From: CAYRHN01 sp964424115
GTDB lineage: Bacteria; Chloroflexota; Anaerolineae; Anaerolineales; Anaerolineaceae
Length of the DNA: 64,000 nt
Reading direction: 5' to 3'
Assembly (NCBI GenBank): GCA_964424115.1
Contig: CAYRHN010000005.1
Span: 221,051 to 285,050 of the forward strand
A program made the translations under genes and the position numbers. The notes under the pieces are model-generated. The model was given only the letters and a program-made list of their open reading frames with translations. It was not told the origin of the DNA and made no database searches. Shown in pieces: positions 47,854 to 57,806 of this stretch (position 1 is its first letter; every line of letters starts with the position of its first letter).

Positions 47854-50800
47854 ATGTCTTTTGTGCATCTGCACGTCCACTCGCAATATTCCATCCTGGA
47901 CGGGTTCAGCAACCTGAAAAAACTGGCGCAGCGTACCCAAGAACTGGGTATGCCTGCGGTAGCGCTGACTGACCACGGGGTGATGTTCGGCGCGGTTGAG
48001 TTCTATAACCATGCCAAGGCTACCGGGATCAAACCGATCATTGGTCTGGAGACTTATTTGTCTCCGCGCCGCATGCAGGACAAGGATGCCAAACTGGACA
48101 AGCACGCCTTCCATCTGGTGCTGCTGGCCGAAAACCAGACCGGATATGCCAACCTTCTGCAGATCGCCAGCGCGGCGCAGTTGGAAGGTTTTTATTACCA
48201 GCCGCGTGTCGATCATGATTTCCTGGCCGCGCACAGCGAGGGGCTGATCGCGTCTTCGGCCTGCATGTCCGGGGAAATCCCACGCACGCTGCTGGAGCAG
48301 GGCATGGATGCAGCGGCCAAGAAATTGGACTGGTATTTTGAAGTGTTCGGGCCGGAGCGGTTCTATTTGGAATTGCAGGATCACGCCATTCCCGAACTGC
48401 CGCAAATAAATCGCCAGATGATTGAACTGGGTGCGCGCTACAATGCACGTTTTATTGCTACCAACGATACTCATTACATCAACCAGTCGGACGCCCGCCT
48501 GCAGGATATCATGTTGTGCATCCAGACTGGGGCATTGCTAAGCGACCCGCAGCGCTTCCGTATGACAGATGATAGCTATTACCTGCGCAGCCCAGATGAG
48601 ATGCGCGCCTTGTTTGGAGAAGTACCGGGGGCGATTGAGAACACCTTGCTGATCGCTGAGCGCTGCAATGTGGATCTGGGCTTCAAGGGCTACCATCTAC
48701 CGCTGGTGGATGTTCCTGAGGGGGAGACCGCTGAAAGCTACTTGCGTAAGCTGTGCGAAGAAGGCTTAAGGCGGCGTTATGGAACGCGCATAAGCGACTC
48801 GAAAGTACGGGAACGTCTGGAATATGAGCTCAAGATTATCCACGACATGGGTTTTGACGCTTATTTCTTGATCGTGTGGGATTTGTGCCGGTTCGCGCGC
48901 GAGCAAGGCATCTGGTATAATGCGCGCGGTTCGGCGGCCGGGTCGATGGTTGCCTACACACTAGATATTACCCTGGTGGAGCCGCTGGAACAGGGGTTGA
49001 TCTTTGAACGTTTCCTAAACCCAGGACGTATTTCCATGCCGGATATCGACCTGGATTTCCAGGACGATCGCCGCTCTCAGATCATGGAATACTGCGCCAA
49101 CAAATATGGACAGGATAAGGTGGCGCAGATCATTACCTTTGGCACGTTGGGCGCTCGCGCCGCAATCCGTGATGTGGGCCGCGTGATGGATATTCCCCTC
49201 TCCGAAGTGGACCGGGTGGCAAAGTTGATCCCGAATGTGCCGGGCAAGCCGGTGGAGATCAAAGAGACGCTGGAGACGATCCCGGAGTTTAAGGCCATCT
49301 ATGAAGAGGCCGATTATTTACACGAATTGATCGACAATGCTGCAGAAGTGGAAGGCGTGGTGCGCAATGCGGGCACACATGCCGCCGGGGTGATCATTTC
49401 CGATAAGCCGTTGGTAGAATACGCACCGCTGCACCGCCCGACCAGCGGATCGGAGGATAGCCCGATTAAGGTGGTGGCGCAGTTTGAGATGGCGATCGTT
49501 GAAAACCAGGGCCTGCTAAAGGTGGATTTTCTTGGCCTGGCAACCTTGACGATCATGGAACGAGCCTGTAAATTGATCGAGCAGCGCCATGGGGTGCGCT
49601 ACGGTCTGGATAATATTCCTCTGGATGATCCGGAGACCTTTTTATTCCTGGGCAGCGGGCATACGGCGGGCGTCTTCCAATTGGAAGGTTCTGGAATGAC
49701 CCGTTACCTGGTGCAAATGAAGCCGCGCAATCTGGCTAACATCATCGCTATGGTGGCACTCTACCGCCCCGGCCCCCTGGAATTTATTCCTTCTTACATC
49801 AAGCGCATGCATGGCGAGGAATCGATTACCTATCGTCACGATGCGCTGTCCAAGATATTCAAAGAAACTTATGGTATTCCCATCTACCAGGAGCAGATCA
49901 TGTTTGCGGCGATGGATTTGGCCGGGTACACAGCATCCGAGTCGGATGATCTGCGTAAGGTCATTTCCAAAAAGCAGAAAGAGAAGCTGGAAAAACACCG
50001 CGAAAAATTCATCAAAGGCGCATCCGCCAGAGGAATTCCATCCCAAACGGCAGCGGAGATCTTTGAGGATTGGGAGAATTTTGCCCGCTACGGTTTCAAC
50101 AAGTCGCATGCGGCCGATTACGGCGTGATCGCGGTGCAGACCGCATACTTAAAGAATCATTACACCGTGGAATTTATGACCGCCGTGCTCTCGGCGGCTA
50201 AGAACGAGATCGAAAAAGTGGCCTTCTATGTGGCAGACTGCCGCGGGATGGGCATTGATGTATTACCGCCGGATGTAAATTCCAGCGGATGGGATTTCTC
50301 TATTGAAGACCGGCCTGGTCACAAGGCTGCCATCCGCTTTGGGCTGGGAGCAATTAAGAATGTTGGCAGCGGGCCTGTGGAATTGATCCTGGCAGCCCGC
50401 AAAGATGGGGGGCCTTTCACTAACCTGGATGATTTTGCTCACCGGGTGGACTTGCGCCAGGTGGGGCGCCGCGCGCTGGAAGGTCTGGCGCGGGTTGGCG
50501 CGCTGGATGCCTTTGGAGCGCGCCGTTCGCTGTTGGAGGCTCTGGATCAAATCATCTCGGTCAGCACCAGTCATTTCCGTGCGCTGCAAAGCGGTCAAAT
50601 GAGCTTTTTTGGCAATATCGAGGGCATCGAAGAACATATTCACCTGCCGGAGCCTTTCAATACAGATCGGCGTGAATTATTGGAATGGGAAAAGGAATTG
50701 ATCGGGTTGTATGTTTCTGACCACCCGTTAACGCCATATTTACCCATTTTGCAGCGGCGGGTGACCCATTCCTCTGCGCAATTGAGCGAGGCTGCTAACA

Positions 50801-51753
50801 AGGAAAAAGTGATTGTGGCGGGGATGGTCACGCGCTGGCGCCGTCACCAGACCAAAGACGGTAAAGCAATGGGTTTTGTTACTCTAGAAGATGTTCAGGG
50901 GAATATTGAACTGGTCTTGTTCCCACGCACGTGGGAGCAGCATGGCAACAAGGTGACCACCGATGCGGTGCTGAGCGCCGAGGGGCGCGTGGATGCGGAG
51001 AACGGTGATCCCAAGGTGTTGGTGGATCGTTTGAAGGTCGAAACCCTGCGCGAATTGCCGGTCGATGCTGAAGAGATGCTCCCGGCGCGTCCGGCAGTGC
51101 GCCAACCATCCACCACTCCTGCCCCGGCGTCAAAAAAATCGATTCCGGCAGAAGATCGCCGAGTGGCGGAAGCACCGGCTGATTATCCGGATTTTGATGA
51201 TATGCCCCCCCCGCCGCCCGAACCAGATGACTGGCATTTGTTGGAAGCTGCCCCGGCGGGCGAAATGAATATTCCTGCCGCCTCGGTGTATGCTGCCCCG
51301 GCAAAAGAAGAACCCTCGCTAGAAAAGCCATCTGAAACTCCTGCGGTGCCGGTACAAACGGCGCCCAAGGCCGAGCCTGCCGCTGCACCCAGGTTAGAGA
51401 AGGTTCAACCGGTGAACATTCCTGTGCCGCCGACTGTGCCGTTTTCATATATTGTTTCCCCCGGAACGATTCGGGCTGCCAGTGAGGCCGGAAATCCGCC
51501 GCGCATGATCAAGATCATCCTGCGCGCGTCAGGTGACAAGCAGCGCGATGCGCGGCGTTTGAAACGGGTGTATGGAGAGGTGCAGGCTTATCCCGGCAAA
51601 GATCTCTATTCGATGATGATCTTTGAGAGCGGACATTATTTTCTTATCGAATTTCCCAACAATACCACTGGCATCTGTCGGGATTTGATCACAAAATTGA
51701 TCGGTCTGGTCGGGGAAGAAAACGTCCAGATCGAACCCATTAAAATTCAGTAA
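47854..51753 (+). CDS. dnaE: DNA polymerase III alpha subunit
   Basis: A 1299-aa replicative polymerase. The N-terminal PHP domain has FVHLHVHSQYSILDG with its metal-binding His residues intact. The polymerase core includes PDIDLDFQDDRR at about 394-405, where catalytic Asp residues lie. A likely clamp-binding motif QMSFFG is at about 915. The OB-fold domain is VIVAGMVTRWR onwards (about 985-1060). It is about 120 residues longer than typical because of an Ala/Pro/Glu-rich linker (about 1085-1190) before the C-terminal domain. It partners the clamp encoded at 23003. Confidence 0.97.
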   Translation: MSFVHLHVHSQYSILDGFSNLKKLAQRTQELGMPAVALTDHGVMFGAVEFYNHAKATGIKPIIGLETYLSPRRMQDKDAKLDKHAFHLVLLAENQTGYANLLQIASAAQLEGFYYQPRVDHDFLAAHSEGLIASSACMSGEIPRTLLEQGMDAAAKKLDWYFEVFGPERFYLELQDHAIPELPQINRQMIELGARYNARFIATNDTHYINQSDARLQDIMLCIQTGALLSDPQRFRMTDDSYYLRSPDEMRALFGEVPGAIENTLLIAERCNVDLGFKGYHLPLVDVPEGETAESYLRKLCEEGLRRRYGTRISDSKVRERLEYELKIIHDMGFDAYFLIVWDLCRFAREQGIWYNARGSAAGSMVAYTLDITLVEPLEQGLIFERFLNPGRISMPDIDLDFQDDRRSQIMEYCANKYGQDKVAQIITFGTLGARAAIRDVGRVMDIPLSEVDRVAKLIPNVPGKPVEIKETLETIPEFKAIYEEADYLHELIDNAAEVEGVVRNAGTHAAGVIISDKPLVEYAPLHRPTSGSEDSPIKVVAQFEMAIVENQGLLKVDFLGLATLTIMERACKLIEQRHGVRYGLDNIPLDDPETFLFLGSGHTAGVFQLEGSGMTRYLVQMKPRNLANIIAMVALYRPGPLEFIPSYIKRMHGEESITYRHDALSKIFKETYGIPIYQEQIMFAAMDLAGYTASESDDLRKVISKKQKEKLEKHREKFIKGASARGIPSQTAAEIFEDWENFARYGFNKSHAADYGVIAVQTAYLKNHYTVEFMTAVLSAAKNEIEKVAFYVADCRGMGIDVLPPDVNSSGWDFSIEDRPGHKAAIRFGLGAIKNVGSGPVELILAARKDGGPFTNLDDFAHRVDLRQVGRRALEGLARVGALDAFGARRSLLEALDQIISVSTSHFRALQSGQMSFFGNIEGIEEHIHLPEPFNTDRRELLEWEKELIGLYVSDHPLTPYLPILQRRVTHSSAQLSEAANKEKVIVAGMVTRWRRHQTKDGKAMGFVTLEDVQGNIELVLFPRTWEQHGNKVTTDAVLSAEGRVDAENGDPKVLVDRLKVETLRELPVDAEEMLPARPAVRQPSTTPAPASKKSIPAEDRRVAEAPADYPDFDDMPPPPPEPDDWHLLEAAPAGEMNIPAASVYAAPAKEEPSLEKPSETPAVPVQTAPKAEPAAAPRLEKVQPVNIPVPPTVPFSYIVSPGTIRAASEAGNPPRMIKIILRASGDKQRDARRLKRVYGEVQAYPGKDLYSMMIFESGHYFLIEFPNNTTGICRDLITKLIGLVGEENVQIEPIKIQ

Positions 51754-51763
51754 AGGTATTTCT

Positions 51764-52744
51764 ATGTTGACACAACCGATTCGTACGATTGGCATTTTAA
51801 CCTCGGGTGGCGATGCACCGGGGATGAATCCCTGTATTCGGGCCGTGGTACGCACCGCCATTGCCAAAGATATTCGTGTTTTGGGCGTCGAGGGCGGCTA
51901 TCAGGGGTTGATCCGAGGTACATTTACCCAGCTTGGGCCGCGGGATGTGGGGGGAATTTTGCAACGCGGCGGTACGATCCTGCAAACGGCGCGCAGTGCT
52001 GAATTCCGCGAAGAACGCGGGCAGCGGGAAGCCATCCGGCAAATGAACAGCGTCGGAATGGACGCCCTGATTGTGGCTGGAGGGGACGGCTCGTTGAACG
52101 GGGCGCTTAAATTATTTGAAAAAGGCGTTCCGGTGGTGGGCATCCCGGCCAGCATTGACAATGATATTTACGGCACAGATATGTGCATTGGTGTGGATAC
52201 TGCTTTGAATACGATCGTAGATGCGATCGATAAGCTGCGCGACACGGCTTCCTCGCACAACCGGGCTTTTTTGGTCGAGACGATGGGACGCTCATCCGGT
52301 TACCTGGCGGTGCAGGCGGGCATTGTGTGCGGAGCAGAAATGGTTTTGATCCCCGAACAACCGACCCCTGTGGAAGAGATTACCGGGGTGATCGAGCACG
52401 CGTACCAACGCGGTAAGACACACGCGATCATTGTGGTGGCGGAAGGATTCCAGCCCAGCACGTCTGAATTGGGCAAGATGATTGACGATCTGGATCTGGG
52501 TTTCACCACCCGGGTGACCATTTTGGGACACATTCAGCGCGGCGGGAAACCGTCGGCCTTTGATCGGCTGCTGGCGACCCGCTTTGGGGTGAAGGCGGTG
52601 GAATTTATCCTCTCTGGCCAACGCGGCGTGATGGTAGGATTGAATGGGCGCGATATGCAGCCGATCCCGATCCAGACCGTGGTCAGCCAACCAAAGACTT
52701 TGTCCAAAGATTATTACGAAATGGCGGCCATGCTGGCCAAGTAG
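51764..52744 (+). CDS. pfkA: 6-phosphofructokinase
   Basis: A 326-aa phosphofructokinase that phosphorylates fructose 6-phosphate in glycolysis. It starts with GILTSGGDAPGMNPCIRAVVR, and GGDGS in VAGGDGSLNGA indicates the ATP-dependent form (PPi-dependent enzymes have GGDD). PASIDNDIYGTD holds the catalytic Asp, and the fructose-6-phosphate-binding MGRSSGYLAV and GHIQRGG..SAFDR follow. It is 10 bp downstream of dnaE and probably expressed with it; the pairing occurs in other bacteria as well. Confidence 0.96.
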   Translation: MLTQPIRTIGILTSGGDAPGMNPCIRAVVRTAIAKDIRVLGVEGGYQGLIRGTFTQLGPRDVGGILQRGGTILQTARSAEFREERGQREAIRQMNSVGMDALIVAGGDGSLNGALKLFEKGVPVVGIPASIDNDIYGTDMCIGVDTALNTIVDAIDKLRDTASSHNRAFLVETMGRSSGYLAVQAGIVCGAEMVLIPEQPTPVEEITGVIEHAYQRGKTHAIIVVAEGFQPSTSELGKMIDDLDLGFTTRVTILGHIQRGGKPSAFDRLLATRFGVKAVEFILSGQRGVMVGLNGRDMQPIPIQTVVSQPKTLSKDYYEMAAMLAK

Positions 52745-52770
52745 TTCACCCGCGACGGGAAATTAAGTAC

Positions 52771-52803
52771 CGAGAAGGCGCCAAAACACAAAGAAGCGCT
52801 AAG
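52771..52803. repeat. Short GC/AAG-rich intergenic repeat
   Basis: The stretch GAGAAGGCGCCAAAACACAA, continuing with AGAAGCGCTAAG, resembles the CGCCAAGACGCAAAG-type repeats of environmental bacteria. It lies in the gap between the convergent pfkA and membrane-protein genes. No terminator stem is obvious. Confidence 0.4.
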
Positions 52804-52830
52804 ACGGATAAATAATTTCTGGAGCGGATC

Positions 52831-54141
52831 TTAAGCCGGGATTGTAAATAGCATCCAAAGGGCCAGGCCTGAGAGAACAATAAACACGCCAGGCCAGGAA
52901 ATTTTCCCTGCCCGGATCCGGCCCAGGCAGGCAGAAAGACCGTTTACCGTCAAGGCCAGTAGCGGCAGGAGCAACGGCAGCGCATTCTCCAGCCCCGGGT
53001 GAGGGGAAGTTGCTGTGGTGAGGGGAATGAAAAACACGGCAACCAGCAGGGCACGTGAAGGGATGTCTCTCCAGTGATAGAGCGCCAGAAACATCCCCCA
53101 CAGGGCAAAAGGAAGCGCCAACCAGGAAAAAGCAGGGTAAGCGGGCAAAGAATTCCACAGGGGAGCCTGGATGCCGCTGCTCAACCAGAGAACAGGGCTG
53201 AGGGCGTAGATATAATTGCCGAGAGGGCTTCCTGGAGCCTGGGTTTGCTCGCCCAAGGCACCAGTCAACAGGGAGGCCAGCCAGGGCAAAAAGAGAAAGA
53301 GGCTGATCAAAAGAAACCCGAGGAAAGCATGCCAACCCGGTCTGGGAAGGCTGCCCCTGCTGCGCCGCACAAGAGAATAAAATTCCACACCTGTCCAGAG
53401 GAGCCAGGCGCCGCTTCCCAGGGCGGCGGACGGCTCGGCGTAAAGGGAGAGCCCGGCCCATAAAACCAGCCAGAACAATGCGCGGGGACGACCTGCCAGG
53501 AAAGACAGACTGTGGGTGATCATCCCGCACCAACATAGGCTGAGCAGGATGGCATTGGAAGAAGCTCGTCCAAGGACAAACCAGGCGGGTGAGAGGGCCA
53601 GCCAGAGCGGGACGCTCCACCACAGGCGGTTGGTCAGCGATCGGCGCAGCAGGAAGCTGAAGAAAATGACCACACACATTCCAACCATCAGGACAATCCC
53701 GCGCCCGGCCCATAGCACACGCCCAAAGAGGATTTGTGGAATTAGTTGCAGGAAAACCGGCGCGGTGGGGGCGCAGGTGACCTCGACCATGAAGCAGGCC
53801 GGAGAGAATTGGCCCAACCGACCAGTTTGTTCAGGCTGGAGCAGACTTTCAGCCAGGCCGGCATTCAGAGCTTCAGCGTCCGTTGCGGCGGGAAAACTCT
53901 CCAGGCGAATCCCCATCATCATGGCATAGATCAACAGCGCCAGGACAAATAAAAGGATCGCGGTACGGTCTTCGTCCAGGCTGCGCCCAACCAGGATCAG
54001 TTTCCCGGCACCGGTTTTAACCTTTTCAAACAAAGAAGGGATCTGTTGCGATTCGCTTTCCAATACCAGGCTTACACGTTCACCCGGGCGGATATCCAGG
54101 TCAAGTTCGATCTCTGAGTCATGCTGCTCGATGCGGGACAT
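52831..54141 (-). CDS. Polytopic membrane protein, possible GT-C glycosyltransferase
   Basis: A 436-aa protein with a polar N-terminus (about 65 residues with a basic KTGAGKLILVG stretch) and about ten membrane helices. The first extracytoplasmic loop includes TDAEALNAGLAES, which resembles acidic loop-1 segments of GT-C transferases such as GT39/ArnT. I cannot see a full catalytic motif, so this is tentative. The start is set by a TATAAT box 6 nt upstream of ATG 54141, implying a leaderless mRNA. Confidence 0.5.
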   Translation of the reverse strand: MSRIEQHDSEIELDLDIRPGERVSLVLESESQQIPSLFEKVKTGAGKLILVGRSLDEDRTAILLFVLALLIYAMMMGIRLESFPAATDAEALNAGLAESLLQPEQTGRLGQFSPACFMVEVTCAPTAPVFLQLIPQILFGRVLWAGRGIVLMVGMCVVIFFSFLLRRSLTNRLWWSVPLWLALSPAWFVLGRASSNAILLSLCWCGMITHSLSFLAGRPRALFWLVLWAGLSLYAEPSAALGSGAWLLWTGVEFYSLVRRSRGSLPRPGWHAFLGFLLISLFLFLPWLASLLTGALGEQTQAPGSPLGNYIYALSPVLWLSSGIQAPLWNSLPAYPAFSWLALPFALWGMFLALYHWRDIPSRALLVAVFFIPLTTATSPHPGLENALPLLLPLLALTVNGLSACLGRIRAGKISWPGVFIVLSGLALWMLFTIPA

Positions 54142-54147
54142 AGGAAT

Positions 54148-54153
54148 ATTATA
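54148..54153 (-). promoter_or_regulatory. -10 box for leaderless membrane-protein mRNA
   Basis: On the minus strand TATAAT is followed by 6 nt (ATTCCT) and the ATG at 54141. No Shine-Dalgarno or -35 box is visible. Confidence 0.6.
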
Positions 54154-54283
54154 CGACCGGAAAAGATCTTTTAGTTTTCCAGGTAGATTATGTCTTCAGA
54201 GGAAGATAAAAATGACTTTCCTGCTTGGCGTTATGTTATAATAAAAACAAATGTTCGATGCTTTGCAATGATAAGGGGCCTCC

Positions 54284-55468
54284 ATGCCGGTTAATTTTCA
54301 GCAGTTGAAAAGCCAAATAAAAAAGATGGGGGAAGAAGCAGTTGCGCGGGAGCATCACCTGCGCGACTTACGTGAGCATGCCAATGCCCTGCTGGAGAAG
54401 CATGCCGAGGATCTGGATCATCTGGCAAAGTTGGTGGAACAGGCGGCGGCATCCAATCCGGGGCTGCGCTGCGCCATTCCATTGGAGGAAGCCCTGACTG
54501 CCGCCTTTGATGCTCCTCAGTTGCAAAAGCCGGTTATGGTGATCGCTGCCGACGGTTCGCAGATCATGCCTGACCGGCACGCCGCGGAGGAGTATGGGGT
54601 GGTCAACCTGGGGACGATCACCATGTGGCTGGACGAGAGCCGCACACCGCAGCAAGAGACCGTCAGCGAATTGCTTTATCATGATAAACTGCGGGATCAG
54701 GATGGCAATCTGCAGGGCGAGGATTTCATCAACCTCAAGCGGGATCTAGAAGAGCGGCGCAAGCTGGCCGAACTGGCGCGCGCCCAAAACAGGTTGGTGG
54801 TGGCGCTGACAGACGGCCCCCTGGAGCTGTACGGTCAACCACAGCAGATGCAGCGCTTCCGGCCCTTGTTTGACCAATACCTGGGGGCCTTGAAGAGCAT
54901 GGCCGGGCTGGAATGCGCGCCGGCCGGATATGTGGACAAACCTTTGGCAGACCTGATGGTGCGTCTTTTGGAACTAACCGAAATGACGCCAGAGGAGTTA
55001 TCCCAGGGGGGTGGGCGAGGTCCACGGCGGCTGATGGGCGTGCGCGACGCGGACTTATTTTACACGCGCCTGGCGCCTGGTCAGCGCACGGCAGTGTTTG
55101 GCCTGCAATCCAGCTCGCGTAAGGATTATTCCGGCCCGCTTTCATTGCATTTCTTTTACTTGAATGTTGGTACGGAACGGCATCCGACCCTGGCGCGCGT
55201 GGAAATCCCGGGTTGGGTGGTGGACAACCGTACGCTGTTAGACCAGTTGCACGCCGTGCTGGTGCATCAATCGCGCCAGATCGGTGCAAAGCGATATCCC
55301 TATGCGCTGCACCGAGCGCATGAGATTGCCGTGGTGCATCTGGAGGAACGCGATCAACTTGAAACGATGATCCAGATGGAACTGCGTGCCCGCGGCCTGG
55401 AGCCGGGTGAGAAATCTAATAAGCAGGCTAATAAAGATCTTTCCACATCCAGAACGAGGTATGAATGA
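54284..55468 (+). CDS. nurA: NurA-domain 5'-3' nuclease
   Basis: A 394-aa NurA nuclease. The RNase H-like fold carries catalytic Asp90 in VIAADGSQI and Asp177 in VALTDGPLEL. SLHFFYLNVG and a C-terminal HRAHEIAV complete the domain. NurA partners HerA to resect DNA ends during double-strand break repair in archaea and some bacteria. AAGGGG precedes the ATG and TATAAT lies at 54237-54242. Its stop overlaps the next start, and herA is the third gene, which confirms the identity. Confidence 0.87.
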   Translation: MPVNFQQLKSQIKKMGEEAVAREHHLRDLREHANALLEKHAEDLDHLAKLVEQAAASNPGLRCAIPLEEALTAAFDAPQLQKPVMVIAADGSQIMPDRHAAEEYGVVNLGTITMWLDESRTPQQETVSELLYHDKLRDQDGNLQGEDFINLKRDLEERRKLAELARAQNRLVVALTDGPLELYGQPQQMQRFRPLFDQYLGALKSMAGLECAPAGYVDKPLADLMVRLLELTEMTPEELSQGGGRGPRRLMGVRDADLFYTRLAPGQRTAVFGLQSSSRKDYSGPLSLHFFYLNVGTERHPTLARVEIPGWVVDNRTLLDQLHAVLVHQSRQIGAKRYPYALHRAHEIAVVHLEERDQLETMIQMELRARGLEPGEKSNKQANKDLSTSRTRYE

Positions 55469-56067
55469 TGAGCAAATCGCTTGAGATCGGTCGTTTGTTA
55501 CGCGCCAGCACCAGCGGGTGCGTGGTGGGGTGCCGGGTGACAGAATTGAATGTCCCGGAGTTTGGCGGGATGGTGCGCATCCCGATGGGCAAAGGCGATT
55601 TCATCTACGGCTTGATCTATGATATTCACATTGACGATGACGGGCTGGTGCGTCAACTGGTCACATCGGAAAATATCTCGGAGGAGATCATCCTGGATAA
55701 TCGCATCAACCGCAACGTGCCGGCGGAAATCAGCGTGTTGTTCATAGGGTATGAACAGGCGGGCAAGATATCGCACCTGATGCCGCCGCGCCCGCCGTTG
55801 ACGCTGGATCAGATCTTTGCTTGCAGTCCGGAGGAGATTTGTCACTTCACTTCGGCCGGGAGGATGGGATATTTCCGCCATCTCTTACGTGCTGCCGATC
55901 TGCCGTTGGGCGAGTTGCTGGCAGCGCATTGGAAGCAGTGTGGCGAATGTCATAAGACCTGCGGCGACCCCAACTGGGCCCAGGCTGCAGCACAGGAATT
56001 GATTATCCTACTGCGCGATGATTACGGCACTTTGATGAATGTGCTGAATGCAATTGCCGATGCATAG
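55465..56067 (+). CDS. Stand-alone HAS-barrel-like protein between nurA and herA
   Basis: A 200-aa protein. Residues 1-105 resemble the HAS-barrel at the N-terminus of HerA: LEIGRLLRASTSGCVVGCRV, then FGGMVRIPMGKGDFIYGLIYDIH. The rest is helical and holds a C159-x2-C162-x3-C166 cluster in KQCGECHKTCGD that may bind metal. It is probably a third subunit of the NurA-HerA machine. Its start overlaps the nurA stop (ATGATG, either Met usable) and herA follows 20 bp later. I know of no described function. Confidence 0.6.
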   Translation: MMSKSLEIGRLLRASTSGCVVGCRVTELNVPEFGGMVRIPMGKGDFIYGLIYDIHIDDDGLVRQLVTSENISEEIILDNRINRNVPAEISVLFIGYEQAGKISHLMPPRPPLTLDQIFACSPEEICHFTSAGRMGYFRHLLRAADLPLGELLAAHWKQCGECHKTCGDPNWAQAAAQELIILLRDDYGTLMNVLNAIADA

Positions 56068-56087
56068 AGAATTTCGGGAGCACAACG

Positions 56088-57806
56088 ATGGAATTGACTG
56101 ACTCTTCTAAACTGCAAGCAAAATTCGCCGGATACGTGATTGGGGGCAGCTTGAACGAGGGGCTGCGTGTGCGTCTGACTATTCCGCCCGAGCAGATCCA
56201 GGAAGGCGGATTTGTGGTGGTGGAGAACGGCGACTGGTTATTTTATGGCCTGGTGACGGATATTCAACTGGGATCCACCGATCCTCGCTTTGCTGATGAG
56301 CAAAGCGAAGCGCGTCTTCCGGGTGGGTTGGCCAGGTTGCTGCATGGGCAAACCCTATATACGAACATTGAGGTATTGCCGGCATTGATGTTGGAACGGG
56401 GACCGGATTTGAATGATCCCCGCTACGCCGAATGGCGTAAAAACCACAAGGTCGATCCGGTGCCGGTGCCAGTGAAGACGGTGCCTGAGCATCATGCGGC
56501 GGTGCGACTAGCGGAAGCCGGCGATGTGGCGGCCATTTTTGGCAAACAAGAGGAGAAAAAGCACTTTGTGATCGGCACCACCCGCGAGCAGGGACATCCG
56601 GTCTGTATTGACTTGGAGAAGTTTGTCCAGCGCTCGGCGGGCATCTTTGGTGCCACCGGGACGGGCAAATCTTTCCTGACACGTATTATCCTGGCCGGGT
56701 TGATCCACTTTGACAAAGCTTCCGTATTGATGTTTGACATGCACAACGAATACGGTTACGACGATACGGCCTCCGATACCGGGCAAAATGTCATTGGGCT
56801 GCGCACGAAATTTCCTGGCCGCGTGCGGGTGGTGGGGTTGGGGAGAGGGACGATGATCCGTGGTAAGGCGCCGGATTTTAACCTGGAAATTGCTGAAAGC
56901 GATATCCTGCCGGGAGATATCGAGATGTTGACCCGCGAGCTGAACTTGAAAGAGACTACCCCGGTGACGCTCGAAGCCCTCTTCCACCAGTTTGGCAGCA
57001 ACTGGCTGCACGAATTTCGGGGAATGGTACCGGGGAAAACCGTCGAAGAAGAGGATGAAAAGGGCAAGACCCGCAAGGTGCCCTCGGGCGACAGTGTGGA
57101 ATTCTGGGCGCGTGAAGCAGGGGTAAATGAGATGGCGGCAGCGGCGTTGCATAGTAAGCTTAGCCGGGTGTTTAACCGCCCTTATGTAGTGGAAAAACCA
57201 GCCGCAGATGGATTGAAGGAAATTATTGCCATGCTGGAGAAGAATCAACACGTGGTGTTATCATTTGGAGACTTTGATTCCGACCTGGATTATTTGCTGG
57301 TGGCCAATTTGATCACCAGGCGCATCCGCGAGGCATGGGAAAAGCGTACCGATCACTTCCGCGCGACGGGAAAAGAGGAACCGCGCCCGCTGGTGGTAGC
57401 AGTGGAGGAGGCTCACAAGCTGCTCAACCGTGAAATGGCGTCCCAAACTGCCTTCAGCACCATCGCGCGCGAGATGCGTAAATATTATGTGACCCTGCTT
57501 ATCATCGACCAGCGTCCGTCGCAGATTTATGACGAGGTGCTTTCTCAACTCGGCACACGCATCTCGGGTTGGTTGGGAGATGAGGCGGATATCCAGGCAG
57601 CATTGTCTGGTTTGGCTGGAAAGGATGCCCTGCGCGGGATGTTGGCGCGCCTGCAGCCAAAGGAAGAGGTACTGCTGCTGGGTTGGGGGGTTCCAATGCC
57701 TATTCCAGTGCGCTCGCGCCGCTATGACACGCACTTCTGGCAGGAATTGATGGGAGCGGGTGAAAAAGATGATCCAAACCAGATCTTAAAAGAACTGGGA
57801 TTCTAG
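56088..57806 (+). CDS. herA: HerA-family DNA translocase
   Basis: A 572-aa hexameric ATPase. An N-terminal HAS-barrel (about 5-75: FAGYVIGGSLNEGLRVRL, then GDWLFYGLVTDI) is followed by Walker A GATGTGKSF at about 188-196, Walker B LVVAVEEAHKLLN at about 433-445, an IIDQRPSQIYDEVLSQLG sensor region near 470 and a C-terminal GWGVPMPIPV segment. It should pump DNA for the NurA nuclease encoded two genes upstream. GGGAG precedes the ATG. A different HerA-superfamily ATPase without a HAS-barrel is at 6263. Confidence 0.9.
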   Translation: MELTDSSKLQAKFAGYVIGGSLNEGLRVRLTIPPEQIQEGGFVVVENGDWLFYGLVTDIQLGSTDPRFADEQSEARLPGGLARLLHGQTLYTNIEVLPALMLERGPDLNDPRYAEWRKNHKVDPVPVPVKTVPEHHAAVRLAEAGDVAAIFGKQEEKKHFVIGTTREQGHPVCIDLEKFVQRSAGIFGATGTGKSFLTRIILAGLIHFDKASVLMFDMHNEYGYDDTASDTGQNVIGLRTKFPGRVRVVGLGRGTMIRGKAPDFNLEIAESDILPGDIEMLTRELNLKETTPVTLEALFHQFGSNWLHEFRGMVPGKTVEEEDEKGKTRKVPSGDSVEFWAREAGVNEMAAAALHSKLSRVFNRPYVVEKPAADGLKEIIAMLEKNQHVVLSFGDFDSDLDYLLVANLITRRIREAWEKRTDHFRATGKEEPRPLVVAVEEAHKLLNREMASQTAFSTIAREMRKYYVTLLIIDQRPSQIYDEVLSQLGTRISGWLGDEADIQAALSGLAGKDALRGMLARLQPKEEVLLLGWGVPMPIPVRSRRYDTHFWQELMGAGEKDDPNQILKELGF

